64,000 nucleotides of DNA from Bacilli bacterium. Its GTDB lineage: Bacteria > Bacillota_I > Bacilli_A > RF39 > UBA660. A program made the position numbers and the translations under genes. The DNA is taken from the NCBI GenBank assembly GCA_017428495.1, contig JAFRQS010000031.1:1-64000 (forward strand), given 5' to 3'. Positions within the stretch are counted from its first letter, which is position 1. Each line of letters starts with the position of its first letter. Below are positions 28,368 through 37,569 of the stretch, piece after piece. The notes beneath the pieces were generated by a model, which had not been told where the DNA came from, ran no database searches, and was given only the letters and a program-made list of their open reading frames with translations.

Positions 28368-29291
28368 TTAAATTTGTCCATTATATTTATACAATTTTTT
28401 TACTATTGGTGAGTATTCTACTTTTGATAAATCTTTTGCTTTTTTCTCAGCAATATACTTTGTTAGATACATACTTTGTATAAGCATCTGATAATCATCT
28501 AGTATTTGATCTTCAAATTTTGAATCAATAGTGACAATTCTACTATAGTATTGTTTTAGTTCCTCTAACATCATTCTATCAAACTCAGTATTCCTATTAT
28601 AATAAATTGCCATTCCATTATAATTAATACCAAATGTACTTCTTCCATGGCAATAAGAATACTTATCATGAACTACTGGTATTCCTATTCCAGATTCAAC
28701 CATAGTTGATTCTAAGTATTTTGATGCTGTGCTTGTATCATAGCCACTAAATATTTCATAGACGTCACTTTCTAAATCAAAATTGAATGGCAATTCTTCT
28801 ATACAATCTAACATTAGACTATTTTGTCCATTCAAATAATAATCCATTAATATACTTACTGGAATTAATGTTGCACCAAGTGATATAAAACTTCTTTCTT
28901 TATCGATAGTAGTAACATATTTTAAATAAGTCACATTTCCATCTTCAAATGAATTATTGGATAATAAGTATTTTCTCAAATCTTTTAAAAAAGATAATTC
29001 TACTCCATAATTATTTCCACTATAACTACATGCTACTACATTTCTAAATGCACCATTATTTCGATATAAAAAATCTCTTGGTTCACTATTTACTGAAACT
29101 ATACCATTTTTAGCATTAATAACCTTAGCTCCAAATTCACTTACTACACTTGATCCTCCAACACCACTAAATAATGTTGGGGCAGTTAATTTAGATAATT
29201 CATTTCTAATAAATTCTAAATCAGTATTATCTAATGAATCTACTACCCTTTCTTTTAAAAATTCAAAATTTGTTTTCATGTTCTTTTCCAT
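28368..29291 (-). CDS. cassette 3: SIS (sugar isomerase)-like protein
   Basis: About 307 residues. FSGVGGSSVVSEFGAKVINA and VVACSYSGNNYGVELSFL resemble the two phosphosugar-binding motifs of SIS domains (GxGxS and SxSG), so binding of a phosphorylated sugar or sugar-nucleotide is likely. C-terminal half is less clear, with HDKYSYCHGRST. Start chosen at the ATG after AAAGGAGATTTTTTT. Last gene of a three-gene cassette behind a Schlafen-like protein and a WYL regulator. Confidence 0.6.
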   Translation of the reverse strand: MEKNMKTNFEFLKERVVDSLDNTDLEFIRNELSKLTAPTLFSGVGGSSVVSEFGAKVINAKNGIVSVNSEPRDFLYRNNGAFRNVVACSYSGNNYGVELSFLKDLRKYLLSNNSFEDGNVTYLKYVTTIDKERSFISLGATLIPVSILMDYYLNGQNSLMLDCIEELPFNFDLESDVYEIFSGYDTSTASKYLESTMVESGIGIPVVHDKYSYCHGRSTFGINYNGMAIYYNRNTEFDRMMLEELKQYYSRIVTIDSKFEDQILDDYQMLIQSMYLTKYIAEKKAKDLSKVEYSPIVKKLYKYNGQI

Positions 29292-29343
29292 AAAAAAATC
29301 TCCTTTCAAGTTGAATATAACTCAAAAGGAGGAAGTATTTCGT

Positions 29344-29946
29344 CTACTCATATTTTTCATCTAATAATTCATATTTTATTATTCTTTTTAATTCAAAATG
29401 CCTAATATCTTGCTTCTTTTCACAAAAAGCAGCACAGTACCAACCATCTTGAAATAAAAACATTTCTGCGGGATCAATTACTCTTTCATTTTCGCCCTTA
29501 CCATAAGAATAATATAATATTTTAACTTTTCTTTTTTCTTTTATTGCTCTTGTTAATAAATTATACTTCTTGCCATTTTCATCTTTCAAATTTAGTTCTT
29601 TTTCTTCTTGTTTACTTCCTATGTATACACCTTTAATTTTATCTTGAAGTAATATTAGTTCATCTTTTATATCTTTATCTTTTTCATTAGCAATATACCT
29701 ATCTAATAATTTGGCATCTTTCATTTTAAACTTTCTAATAGGCATACAAACCGATTGATTTAATACATATCCACCATATGGGCCCATTATTGTATCAATG
29801 TAAATACCAGCCTTTTCTAAGTCTTCTTTATATACTCTAATCATTCTTTCTGATACTTCAAGTTTATTAGAAAGTTCATTAATGCTGTATTTCCTTCCTG
29901 ATTGTAGTAACTCTAACATGGTTATAACATTAGAAACTTTAGACAT
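29344..29946 (-). CDS. cassette 3: WYL-domain transcriptional regulator
   Basis: About 200 residues. N-terminal helix-turn-helix (MLELLQSGRKYSINELSNKLEVSERMIRVYKEDLEKAGI) and a C-terminal WYL domain (KVKILYYSYGKGENERVIDPAEMFLFQDGWYCAAFCEKK ... FELKRI). WYL domains sense ligands, often nucleic-acid derived, and regulate phage-defence loci such as BREX and CBASS islands. Its position between the AlbA_2 and SIS genes suggests it controls this cassette. Start follows CAGGTGGTTTT. Confidence 0.85.
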   Translation of the reverse strand: MSKVSNVITMLELLQSGRKYSINELSNKLEVSERMIRVYKEDLEKAGIYIDTIMGPYGGYVLNQSVCMPIRKFKMKDAKLLDRYIANEKDKDIKDELILLQDKIKGVYIGSKQEEKELNLKDENGKKYNLLTRAIKEKRKVKILYYSYGKGENERVIDPAEMFLFQDGWYCAAFCEKKQDIRHFELKRIIKYELLDEKYE

Positions 29947-29991
29947 AAAACCACCTGCATTCATTATATCATATATAAATATTTGATTATT

Positions 29992-30987
29992 TTATTTTTT
30001 TCTTCCTTGAAATTCTTTTGAAAGCTTATCAAAAAAATCTTTTCTATTTTCAACTCTTGATAATTCATCTTTTATCACATCAAAAGCCAATTTTGAGTAT
30101 TTTGTTATCTTACTTTTTGAAGATGTAATAATTACTTGATTAAATCTTGGATCTCCGTAAAGATGAAAATGATGTATCACTGTTTGTGCCTGATAATTTG
30201 TTATATTATTTTCTTTAGCGATATCTTTTGTAAAATATGGATAATCTATATTTATATTGGTCTTTTCCTTTACTTTTACAATATTGCTTGAATTTAACGA
30301 GCCAATTACTTTTAATGTAGGATCTCCATTTGTTTCATCAAACTTACCACTTTCAATAAACTTTACTTCTTTTTTTAAATCCATTAAAAGTTCCTCACTT
30401 ATTAATACTGGAACTTTACCCCATTGTATTTTCCCTGTATTTGTATTTATTAGTTGAATATTTTCAGGTCCTTCTTTTATTATTGCATTAAAATTATTCA
30501 TAATAGCTTTTCGCTCAATTGATTTTATATCTTCAATTATATTTCTTAAATCGGCATAATTTATTAATTCGCTTCTTCCCGAATACCTATAATAAATACT
30601 ACCCTCTTTTAATATGTCATTTTCATTTTTCTTGCATATTACAGGTTTATATTTTAACTGATCAACCTTTATAAATCCGAGTTCTTTTCCATCTACAGAA
30701 ATTGTATCCATTTCAAAATCAAGTATAACTGACATATCTTCTTTCATGTATTTTACAATTTTTTCTGGATCTATATTATAAAACTGTGAGTTTTTATCTA
30801 AACCTTTTATAATTCTTGGTGAATTAGTAACTCCAAATACTATAATGCCACCTCTATTATTTGCAAAAGCCATCATTGTTTTAAAATATTTTGCTAAACT
30901 TCCGAAATTAAAAGTTTCTTTGTATTCTATTGTTAACCCTTCATTCCTTAATTTTTTACCATTTTTAGTAAATATTTCATATTCCAT
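29992..30987 (-). CDS. cassette 3: AlbA_2 (Schlafen-like) domain protein
   Basis: About 331 residues. The N-terminal third is an AlbA_2/divergent AAA-4 domain: EYKETFNFGSLAKYFKTMMAFANNRGGIIVFGVTN with the ExKE and ANxxGGxIxxGV signature, ending YYRYSGRSELINYADLRNII. Schlafen-group proteins bind or cleave RNA/DNA and occur in phage defence. The C-terminal part (residues ~200-330) is not recognised but contains a winged-helix-like segment (ITNYQAQTVIHHFHLYGDPRFNQV). First gene of its cassette. Confidence 0.8.
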   Translation of the reverse strand: MEYEIFTKNGKKLRNEGLTIEYKETFNFGSLAKYFKTMMAFANNRGGIIVFGVTNSPRIIKGLDKNSQFYNIDPEKIVKYMKEDMSVILDFEMDTISVDGKELGFIKVDQLKYKPVICKKNENDILKEGSIYYRYSGRSELINYADLRNIIEDIKSIERKAIMNNFNAIIKEGPENIQLINTNTGKIQWGKVPVLISEELLMDLKKEVKFIESGKFDETNGDPTLKVIGSLNSSNIVKVKEKTNINIDYPYFTKDIAKENNITNYQAQTVIHHFHLYGDPRFNQVIITSSKSKITKYSKLAFDVIKDELSRVENRKDFFDKLSKEFQGRKK

Positions 30988-31068
30988 AATAATCACCCGC
31001 ATGAAAATATAATTTTTGCTTTTTATTATATCACAATTTTTAATAATTATAATTTAAAAACTACTGAA

Positions 31069-31340
31069 AAAAGGTATCTAAAATCAATTTTAGGCCTTTT
31101 CGTACTAATTTTTAGTACGGTAGAAAAAACTCGCAAACCCTTATAAATACTGGGCTTACGAGCATTATTTACCACAACATTGCTTATATTTCTTACCACT
31201 GCCACATGGAACCGATGGGGAGTGGTCATTTTCACAACAAATGTTGTTAATTTTCTTTATTTATGGGCTATTTCTTACTTCTAGATTTCTTATTTTCCCT
31301 CTAGATTTCTCTGTTTATTGATCTAAAAACTGATCTAAAA
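31069..31340. repeat. secA-tail junction 4
   Basis: Orphan tail 31165-31209 (P-C-G-S-G-K-K-Y-K-Q-C-C-G-K-stop), terminator with CTCGTAAGCCC/GGGTTTGCGAG arms and T run. Left arm 31069-31084 AAAGGTATCTAAAA matches junction 3, closing cassette 3; a CGTACTAA..TTAGTACG hairpin follows. Right arm 31320-31340: two GATCTAAAA copies, the retron cassette's own family. No gene between 31003 and 31466. Confidence 0.85.
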
Positions 31341-31466
31341 TGCCGAATTTTCCAATATACTTATCTTTCTTTATCTACTCACAGTATACCTTTATATCTA
31401 ATAAGAGTGATTAATAACACAAGGAAAGTAGACAAGTAAATATATGTAAAAAAAGCAACTTATCAT

Positions 31467-32420
31467 CTAAGACAAATCGCTCTTTATTTTATTTATTATT
31501 TTTTTATATGATATAAATTCTTTATCGTTTTTATTAATTTGTAAAACATACAATATTCTTCCATACAAGCTATTTAAATATTTATTTTTATCTTTTATAT
31601 TTATCTTTTTTAAGTGGGATTGTAAACCATATTTATTTATATAATATACTTCTTTTCTTATTTCTTTACGATATTTTATTCCAACTTGTACCTTATTATT
31701 TACCACTAATCCTGTAACAGTTTGACAGGCATTTTTAGTGACCACATGAATTTTATCGCTATTTAATTGTAATCCTAAACTATACAACATTTTTCTAACT
31801 TTTTTTATTATATCACTTGGATTAAAAGAACCTGAAAAAGTCATATCATCAGAATATCTTGTATATGATATACTATTTTCTTTACACCAAGATCCTAATT
31901 CTTCATCAAAGTCTTTCATAACTAAATTTGAGATATAAGCAGATGTTGGTGATCCTTGAGTCAAATGATCATCATATGTACATAATGTTGTTAATAACAT
32001 ACCTACTGACTTAGGAAAATATTCTATCTGAAAGCAAGAATTATAAATATTTAAAAATGAAATGTTTTCAAAAAAGTCTTTTATATCAAGTTTTAATATT
32101 ATATCTTTATTAATATGAGGATTAGCATTATCTTTCAATGAAATTCCTTTGTGATATGCTTTAGCATATTCTGATATGGTTTTATTATTAAGTATATTAA
32201 TTAAAATTTGCTTTTGAATATGTTTTAATAAAGGATTTGGTTCATATATTGTTCTATATTTTCCATTTCTTTTTTTTATTTTATAAATTCTATAATTATT
32301 CTCAATATTATTGCTTATAGAATACAAAGTCTTTATGTAATGGTTTTCATCTTTACAATTAAATAAATTGAGAGATAGTAAAAAGTCATTACATTCTTTT
32401 GTACCTATGTATTTCCACAT
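31467..32420 (-). CDS. cassette 4: retron reverse transcriptase
   Basis: 317 residues, retron size. RT motifs in order: YEPNPLLKHIQKQIL (motif 1), LKLDIKDFFENISF (catalytic Asp), LTQGSPTSAYISNLVMKDFDEELG, the catalytic YSDDMTFSG (YxDD), and LGLQLNSDKIHVVTKNACQTVTGLVVN, where NAxxx and VTG are the retron-specific X and Y region motifs. It copies part of its cognate RNA, encoded directly upstream at 32441-32611, into multicopy single-stranded DNA. Retrons guard against phage, with the effector here likely the upstream ATPase. Confidence 0.93.
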   Translation of the reverse strand: MWKYIGTKECNDFLLSLNLFNCKDENHYIKTLYSISNNIENNYRIYKIKKRNGKYRTIYEPNPLLKHIQKQILINILNNKTISEYAKAYHKGISLKDNANPHINKDIILKLDIKDFFENISFLNIYNSCFQIEYFPKSVGMLLTTLCTYDDHLTQGSPTSAYISNLVMKDFDEELGSWCKENSISYTRYSDDMTFSGSFNPSDIIKKVRKMLYSLGLQLNSDKIHVVTKNACQTVTGLVVNNKVQVGIKYRKEIRKEVYYINKYGLQSHLKKINIKDKNKYLNSLYGRILYVLQINKNDKEFISYKKIINKIKSDLS

Positions 32421-32440
32421 TTTTACTACCTCCCAACTTT

Positions 32441-32611
32441 TATGCAGTGCTAATGATATTATAATTTGGAAATGGACTTAAAGCGTAGTGCAACGAAGCG
32501 TCTACATGAAATGTAGTTTAGTCCTTTGGAGAATTATAATTTAATCATCTTAATTAATATTGTCCCTTAACGACTCGTTAAAGTAGAAATAAATCCAATC
32601 GCCACTGCACA
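32441..32611 (-). ncRNA. cassette 4: retron msr-msd RNA
   Basis: Located between effector and RT genes. End repeats a1 (32603-32611) and a2 (32441-32449) pair over nine positions including one G-U. Downstream of a1 is a small msr hairpin, TTAACG-ACT-CGTTAA (32567-32581). The msd part is a long hairpin: outer arms 32458-32466 and 32532-32540 (ATTATAATT), middle arms GGACT/AGTCC (32474-32478, 32520-32524), with an inner perfect hairpin CTACAT-GAA-ATGTAG (32502-32516). This is the standard msr-msd arrangement; exact ends are inferred. Confidence 0.85.
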
Positions 32612-32630
32612 GGTATTATATCACACAATC

Positions 32631-33497
32631 TTATTTTTTATTAAATTCATCTTCATATTCTTTAAAAAAGTTATAATATACTAATACATTAGATAATTCA
32701 GTCCAATCCTTTGTTTTTACAGGAGTTTCATCTAAATCGTATATTTTTGCATCCATTAATTTTAATAAAAATGGCGAGTGTGTAGAAATTATAAATTGGC
32801 AATTATAAAATCTAACAGAATCTTCAATAAATTTCTTAAGTTTTAATTGATTTTCAGCTGATAAACTATTTTCTGGCTCATCTAATAAATATATACTATC
32901 TTCTTTTATTTCTCGTTCCCAAAACATAAGTGCTGATTCGCCATTAGACCATTCAATAATATTGTTATTACCCAATCTTTCTCTAACAAACTTTGACATT
33001 GATTTTCTCTTTGTGTCATAGTTCATTTTTAATTCATCATAATTATCAAACGAATTACCATCCTTATTGAATTTGTAATCTAAATACGATTTACTTAATC
33101 TTTCCTTTTCTCTATTAACATTCGAATTTATTGAACGAACATCCAAAAGATAATCAAAAACATCATCGCTTGTTATCAATTTTATTTCTGTAGGTTGTTC
33201 AAAAGACATTTCATAATTACAGTGATCCACATATAAATCAAAATATGATCCCTTATTTACTTTAGACTTTCTAGAAGCATTTAACTTTCCTGAAATCATA
33301 TTTATTAAAGTGGTTTTACCAGAACCATTGCCACCATAAAAAATTGTAATTCTATCAAAATCTATATTTTTAAATTCTTTGGTTGAAAACAAATGCAAAG
33401 GATAATAGTTATTAAATATTCTTCTTGTTTCTTCATAGCAAACAATACTATGCTCTTGCATTTCATCCAATAGTTCAAAATTTCTTAGATACACCAT
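32631..33497 (-). CDS. cassette 4: AAA ATPase, probable retron effector
   Basis: 288 residues of the SMC/ABC-like AAA_21 group. Walker A FYGGNGSGKTTLINMISGK (near residue 50), a signature-like EWSNGESALMFWE, Walker B SIYLLDEPENSLSAENQ and the switch His in FIISTHSPFLL. Related ATPases are effectors in Septu, OLD-type and retron systems. There is no HNH, TOPRIM or other nuclease domain in it or beside it, so it is either a stand-alone effector or works with a distant partner. It precedes the msr-msd RNA and RT on the same strand. Confidence 0.85.
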   Translation of the reverse strand: MVYLRNFELLDEMQEHSIVCYEETRRIFNNYYPLHLFSTKEFKNIDFDRITIFYGGNGSGKTTLINMISGKLNASRKSKVNKGSYFDLYVDHCNYEMSFEQPTEIKLITSDDVFDYLLDVRSINSNVNREKERLSKSYLDYKFNKDGNSFDNYDELKMNYDTKRKSMSKFVRERLGNNNIIEWSNGESALMFWEREIKEDSIYLLDEPENSLSAENQLKLKKFIEDSVRFYNCQFIISTHSPFLLKLMDAKIYDLDETPVKTKDWTELSNVLVYYNFFKEYEDEFNKK

Positions 33498-33606
33498 ATA
33501 ACTACTCCTCCCAAGTTCTCTTTTAATTCATTATTATATCATATAAAACCACAATTATAGCATTTACCTTTAAATCTTCCCTTATTTTACCTTTTAAAAA
33601 TATAAT

Positions 33607-33874
33607 GATCTAAAACTGATCTAAAGCCTTTTTTTGAATAATTTTTAAAAAAAGAAAAACTCGTGTTTTCCCTTTATTTATGGGACTTTACGAGTTATTT
33701 ACCACAACATTGCTTATACTTTTTGCCACTGCCACATGGTTTTTAGATTAGGGGCTTTTGAGCTCATTTGAAAGCATTTGAGCCCACTTTTTTGCCCTTT
33801 TTTGCCTTTGGAAGCGTCCGAGAGCACTCGGGAATCCTAGCAGAAGGTATCTGTATCTAAAAAGGTATCTAAAA
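33607..33874. repeat. secA-tail junction 5
   Basis: Orphan tail 33695-33739 (P-C-G-S-G-K-K-Y-K-Q-C-C-G-K-stop), terminator with CTCGT/ACGAG arms and T run. Left arm 33607-33625: two GATCTAAA copies, matching junction 4 and closing the retron cassette. Right arm 33845-33874: GGTATCT, GTATCTAAA and GGTATCTAAAA, preceded by the GCGTCCGAGAGCACTCGGGA block. Confidence 0.85.
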
Positions 33875-33963
33875 TTCAAAAATTACACTTTTTCGAGAAA
33901 AATTAGTATTAAAAAATATTGACAATTAATATGTGCAAAAATCATTAATCATTTATTTGTACT

Positions 33964-34746
33964 TTAGTTTCTACTTTTAATTAGTATTCTATATTCTTCT
34001 CCCAAATCTATTCCTTTTTTCGCTAAATCAAATAATCCCTTAACCTTTTCAAATCGCTCTAAATATGAACTGCTAATATCCGAAATTGCATCTAGATATT
34101 TAACAACAAATTCAGGTTCTGGTATTTCATATCCCGAATATGATTCTCTATATTGTTCATCGGTATAAACTCTATATACTTTTGATGTTTGTACTTGTGC
34201 TAGACCGTTCACATCATGATAAAACTTTCTTATTTTTTCAATAGTAAGGTGATATAAATGAATAAAGTTTGGAGAATTATCGGCAGCACATTTTTCTAGT
34301 TTTTCCATTCTATTATTAATTATAGAAACATATTCTTTAGCTGTTTCACTATCAAGTCTTGGTAAAGGTGCTTTATACTTACCAATTGCATACTGCTGTA
34401 ACTCATTTAATTGCCCTGTTTTATCAAATATAATCCTTGATGTTCCAATAATGGATAACCAGGCAGCATTCCTAGAATTGTACCCATTATCTATTGATAA
34501 ATATAAATCTGATATTGGTTTTTCAAAATATTCTATTTTAATCCCAGACTTATATTTTACACCTCGGACTAAATGTTCACTATCGTAATCATCAAATACT
34601 ATGTGTAAATCTATGTCTGAATTTCTATGATTTAATCCAGTTAGATAACTACCATAGAAATAGCAACCTAAAACATGATTATTTTCAAGATATTTCATTT
34701 CTGATATAAAATCAATTATGACTTTATTAGCATCAATAATTTCCAT
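33964..34746 (-). CDS. cassette 5: nucleotidyltransferase (aminoglycoside adenylyltransferase-like)
   Basis: 260 residues. The N-terminal nucleotidyltransferase core carries GCYFYGSYLTGLNHRNSDIDLHIVF, the GS(x10)DxD metal-binding motif, with a further acidic residue in KIEYFE. The helical C-terminal half (residues 130-255) resembles DUF4111-type or AadA-like substrate domains. Such enzymes adenylylate drugs, tRNA ends or proteins; MNT-type members are antitoxins that AMPylate HEPN toxins, but no HEPN partner is here. It is the only gene in its cassette. Confidence 0.75.
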   Translation of the reverse strand: MEIIDANKVIIDFISEMKYLENNHVLGCYFYGSYLTGLNHRNSDIDLHIVFDDYDSEHLVRGVKYKSGIKIEYFEKPISDLYLSIDNGYNSRNAAWLSIIGTSRIIFDKTGQLNELQQYAIGKYKAPLPRLDSETAKEYVSIINNRMEKLEKCAADNSPNFIHLYHLTIEKIRKFYHDVNGLAQVQTSKVYRVYTDEQYRESYSGYEIPEPEFVVKYLDAISDISSSYLERFEKVKGLFDLAKKGIDLGEEYRILIKSRN

Positions 34747-34850
34747 AGTCGTTATCCCTCCAAATTGGGTAGTATTATAGCATAAAGATTCTATAATTGC
34801 AATTGAACTACTAAATGCTTAAACAAGCAAATATTTAAAATCATTTATCA

Positions 34851-35283
34851 ATGTCATTTTGGCAATGGACACAATTTCATCATTTTTTCTTAAGTAAATC
34901 TCTGCAATTCCTTATAAATAAAGGAAATATTTTGATTTTTAATCGTACAAAAATTTTGGATTTTTACCCCTTTTTTTGGGTATCTAGATACCTTTTAGAT
35001 ACTCAGCGGAAGGTATCTAAAAAGGTATCCAAAGTAAATTACGAAGTTTTCGGAGCATTGAAAAAGCCCGTATTTACAGGCTTTGTGCTATCTTCCACAA
35101 CAATTTTTATACTTTTTCCCAGATCCACATGTACAATGATACTCAGTATTATCGTTATTTATAGTATTTATGGTACTTATGGTATTTGTTTATTTTATTA
35201 GACAATGCAGATTTGGTATATATAGTATTTGTGGTATTTATAGTACATATAGTATTTATCATCGGATGACAAATGGATGACAT
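34851..35283. repeat. secA-tail junction 6
   Basis: Orphan tail 35088-35132 (T-C-G-S-G-K-K-Y-K-N-C-C-G-R-stop), terminator AAAGCCTGTAAATACGGGC with T run. The stretch 34851-35087 is a near-copy of 38838-39075 beside secA: shared elements are TGTCATTTTGGC, a TTCCTTATAAATAAAGG-like box, the left arm (34978-35034) with inverted GATACC/TTAGATAC and direct GGTATCTAAA copies, and an ACTTCG hairpin. Right arm 35264-35283: two GGATGACAAAT-type copies, preceded by iterated GTATTTATGGTA-like words. No gene in 34747-35346. Confidence 0.85.
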
Positions 35284-35346
35284 TGTCAACATTTTATTTA
35301 CCATAAATATTATAAATCATATCTAACAATACCACAAATGTATAAA

Positions 35347-36369
35347 TTAATTATCTTCTATTTTTTTAGTTTCTATTAACAACTTATCAAAATCTGAAAC
35401 ATAATTATTATCTTGAATAACTTTATATTTTTCATATTCATTTAAAGCTTTATCTTTAGCTTGTTCATGTGATATTTTGCCTTTATTCTCTAATACTTCA
35501 TAATGAAAAACTTTTAATGCATTTTCTACTTCATTTTTCCAGTCATTCATATACATCGTGATATTTCTTTCAGCATTATTTTCGGCAATATCTAAAAATA
35601 AGTTTACTAAATTATTTAAGTTTCTTATTTCTTTTTCATCCAAATAATTTTTAGCAATAATTACATCTGACTTTAATATTTTACCATCAGGTGATTTTTC
35701 CCAATTAGTTAGTCCCATATTTTCTTTTTTTGAGTCTACTCTATTATAAACTATTTCTGCTGCTGTTTGTCCAGTAATGGCAAAATGAAATTTATTTTGA
35801 ATTGTTTTATAAAATTCTATGGCTGTATCGCTGTTTTTATCATAATCTACGGAACATTCTGCAAATATATCAGTAATTTTTTGATAAAACATTCTCTCAC
35901 TTGTACGAATTAATTTAATTCTTTCAAGCAATCTCTTAAAGTATTCTTGATCTGATTTTCTTGCTTTCATAAATCTTTCATCATTTAGTGCAAATCCTTG
36001 AACCATATAATCTTTAATTATCTTGTTTGCCCAAGTTCTAAACTTAATTGCCTTTTTAGAATTTACTCTAAATCCAATAGAAATAATCATATCAAGATTG
36101 TATATTTTTACATTTCTTTTAACACTTCTGCTACCTTCAGTTTGAACTAGTAAGGAATCCTTACTAGTTAAATTTTCTTCAAGTTCTTCTTCTTTATATA
36201 TATTTCCAATATGAAGGGTAATATTATTTCTTGTTGTATCAAATAATCTTGCTAAAGCATTTTGGGTTAACCATACATCTTCATTTTCAAGCAATACTTC
36301 AACTTTAATATTATTATCTTCATCTGTATAAAAAATTATATTGTGTTCATCGCCTATTTGCTTATTCAA
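35347..36369 (-). CDS. cassette 6: RhuM family protein
   Basis: 340 residues, whole-length match to the RhuM family: ENEDVWLTQNALARLFDTTRNNITLHIGNIYKEEEL at the N-terminus (a KilA-like helix-turn-helix region), RSVKRNVKIYNLDMIISIGFRVNS and FRTWANKIIKDYMVQGFALNDERF, then the C-terminal AAEIVYNRVDSKKENMGLTNW block. Originally named from a Salmonella pathogenicity island; common on mobile elements and in defence islands, molecular role not settled. It starts with TTG after a perfect GGAGGTGA site. Confidence 0.88.
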   Translation of the reverse strand: MNKQIGDEHNIIFYTDEDNNIKVEVLLENEDVWLTQNALARLFDTTRNNITLHIGNIYKEEELEENLTSKDSLLVQTEGSRSVKRNVKIYNLDMIISIGFRVNSKKAIKFRTWANKIIKDYMVQGFALNDERFMKARKSDQEYFKRLLERIKLIRTSERMFYQKITDIFAECSVDYDKNSDTAIEFYKTIQNKFHFAITGQTAAEIVYNRVDSKKENMGLTNWEKSPDGKILKSDVIIAKNYLDEKEIRNLNNLVNLFLDIAENNAERNITMYMNDWKNEVENALKVFHYEVLENKGKISHEQAKDKALNEYEKYKVIQDNNYVSDFDKLLIETKKIEDN

Positions 36370-36402
36370 AATATCACCTCCTTGTATATTTTTTTGAATA
36401 AT

Positions 36403-37545
36403 CTATTTTTTAGTTTTTATTAACTTCTTTTCATTATCAGCATAAGTAACACTAAATTTTATACCATTAGCATTATTTTCCATTGCTTCTTTTTCAAAGT
36501 CTATCATATCTTCTGGCAAATTAGCAGGATTAGACCATACTAATTCAGAACATTTTTCTGGTTCAGCTATTCTTATCTCTCCTAAATATTTTGATATTTC
36601 AAAATATACATCATAATATGGTGGTAATGATTTGTTTTTTCTATTAGCAACAAAAGTATCTATAATATCTTCAACTTGTATTTCTATTCCTAATTCTTCC
36701 TTTGCTTCTCTAATTGCTGCTTCGTAGGCATTTTCCCCTTCATCAATATGTCCTGCAGGCAAAGCAAGATATCCTGGCCACAATTTTGTTCCTTGTCTTC
36801 TTTGTAGTAAAACTTCTCCATTTTCATTTTTAATAATTAAATATATTGATGATAAAAATTTTTCTCTTTCTGGTTTTTTACTTACTTCTTTTCCAAAATA
36901 TTTCTTTAAACTTGTATCTTTTGAAATCAAACTTAATTCTGCTTTTATAAATTCATTTTTATCAGAAAATAATTCATTCATTCTTTCTAAAAAAACTTCA
37001 TATTTAGCATCTTGAAAATACATTTTAGCATAACCGCCATTACCATATTTGCTAGATAGTTTTTTAAATGAATATTCAATAATTTCTTCGATAGTAGGAT
37101 TTTCATTTTTATGTTTTTCAGCTTGAAACGCAATTGATCTTCTTAACATATTATCAACATCAATAGCTCTATCAGCAGATGATACCAATTTTCCATAAAC
37201 ACTTCTTGCTTCGTATTCTAGACTTGCTCGATGATCAACTATTGCTTCAGCAATTATTTTTCTTTCTTCTTCATTAAAATACTTTTTCATTTCTTCATCT
37301 TGCATAAACATTTCACTAGATACTTGTTCATGATTATCTGGGTCTTGTCTGTAGCCAATATCATGATAAGCTGCTACTACATAAACCATATTAGGATTAA
37401 TCTTCAAATTAAAATAACCCATTAATTCGAAACTACGATAAATTACATCTTGAATATGTTCCCAGCCATGACCTCCATAATTATTATTTATATATTGTGG
37501 TTTAATGGTATCTTCAATATATTTTTTTAATTCTTTATTTATCAT
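36403..37545 (-). CDS. cassette 6: HD-domain phosphohydrolase fused to Nudix hydrolase
   Basis: 380 residues. N-terminal HD domain: GHGWEHIQDVIYRSF (His), VVAAYHDIGYRQDPDNHEQVS (HD) and IAEAIVDHRASLEY, SSADRAIDVD. C-terminal Nudix domain: GHIDEGENAYEAAIREAKEELGIEI matches Gx5Ex7REUxEExGU. Either half could remove phosphates from nucleotides or signal nucleotides; fused they could channel a substrate in two steps. ATG chosen over a GTG three codons upstream for spacing to AAAGAGAG. It precedes rhuM on the same strand in its cassette. Confidence 0.85.
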   Translation of the reverse strand: MINKELKKYIEDTIKPQYINNNYGGHGWEHIQDVIYRSFELMGYFNLKINPNMVYVVAAYHDIGYRQDPDNHEQVSSEMFMQDEEMKKYFNEEERKIIAEAIVDHRASLEYEARSVYGKLVSSADRAIDVDNMLRRSIAFQAEKHKNENPTIEEIIEYSFKKLSSKYGNGGYAKMYFQDAKYEVFLERMNELFSDKNEFIKAELSLISKDTSLKKYFGKEVSKKPEREKFLSSIYLIIKNENGEVLLQRRQGTKLWPGYLALPAGHIDEGENAYEAAIREAKEELGIEIQVEDIIDTFVANRKNKSLPPYYDVYFEISKYLGEIRIAEPEKCSELVWSNPANLPEDMIDFEKEAMENNANGIKFSVTYADNEKKLIKTKK

Positions 37546-37569
37546 GTTATACACTCTCTTTCATATAAA

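Noticed and set aside
33964-34746. MNT/HEPN toxin-antitoxin pair.
   Set aside because: Only the nucleotidyltransferase is present; no HEPN protein with RxxxxH lies in the cassette, and the protein is longer than MNT antitoxins.
28124-35201. Open frames inside the junctions (28124-28483, 31047-31235, 34851-35201) as small toxin genes.
   Set aside because: They run through tails, terminators and arm repeats, are on the wrong strand or cross several structural elements, and lack ribosome sites.
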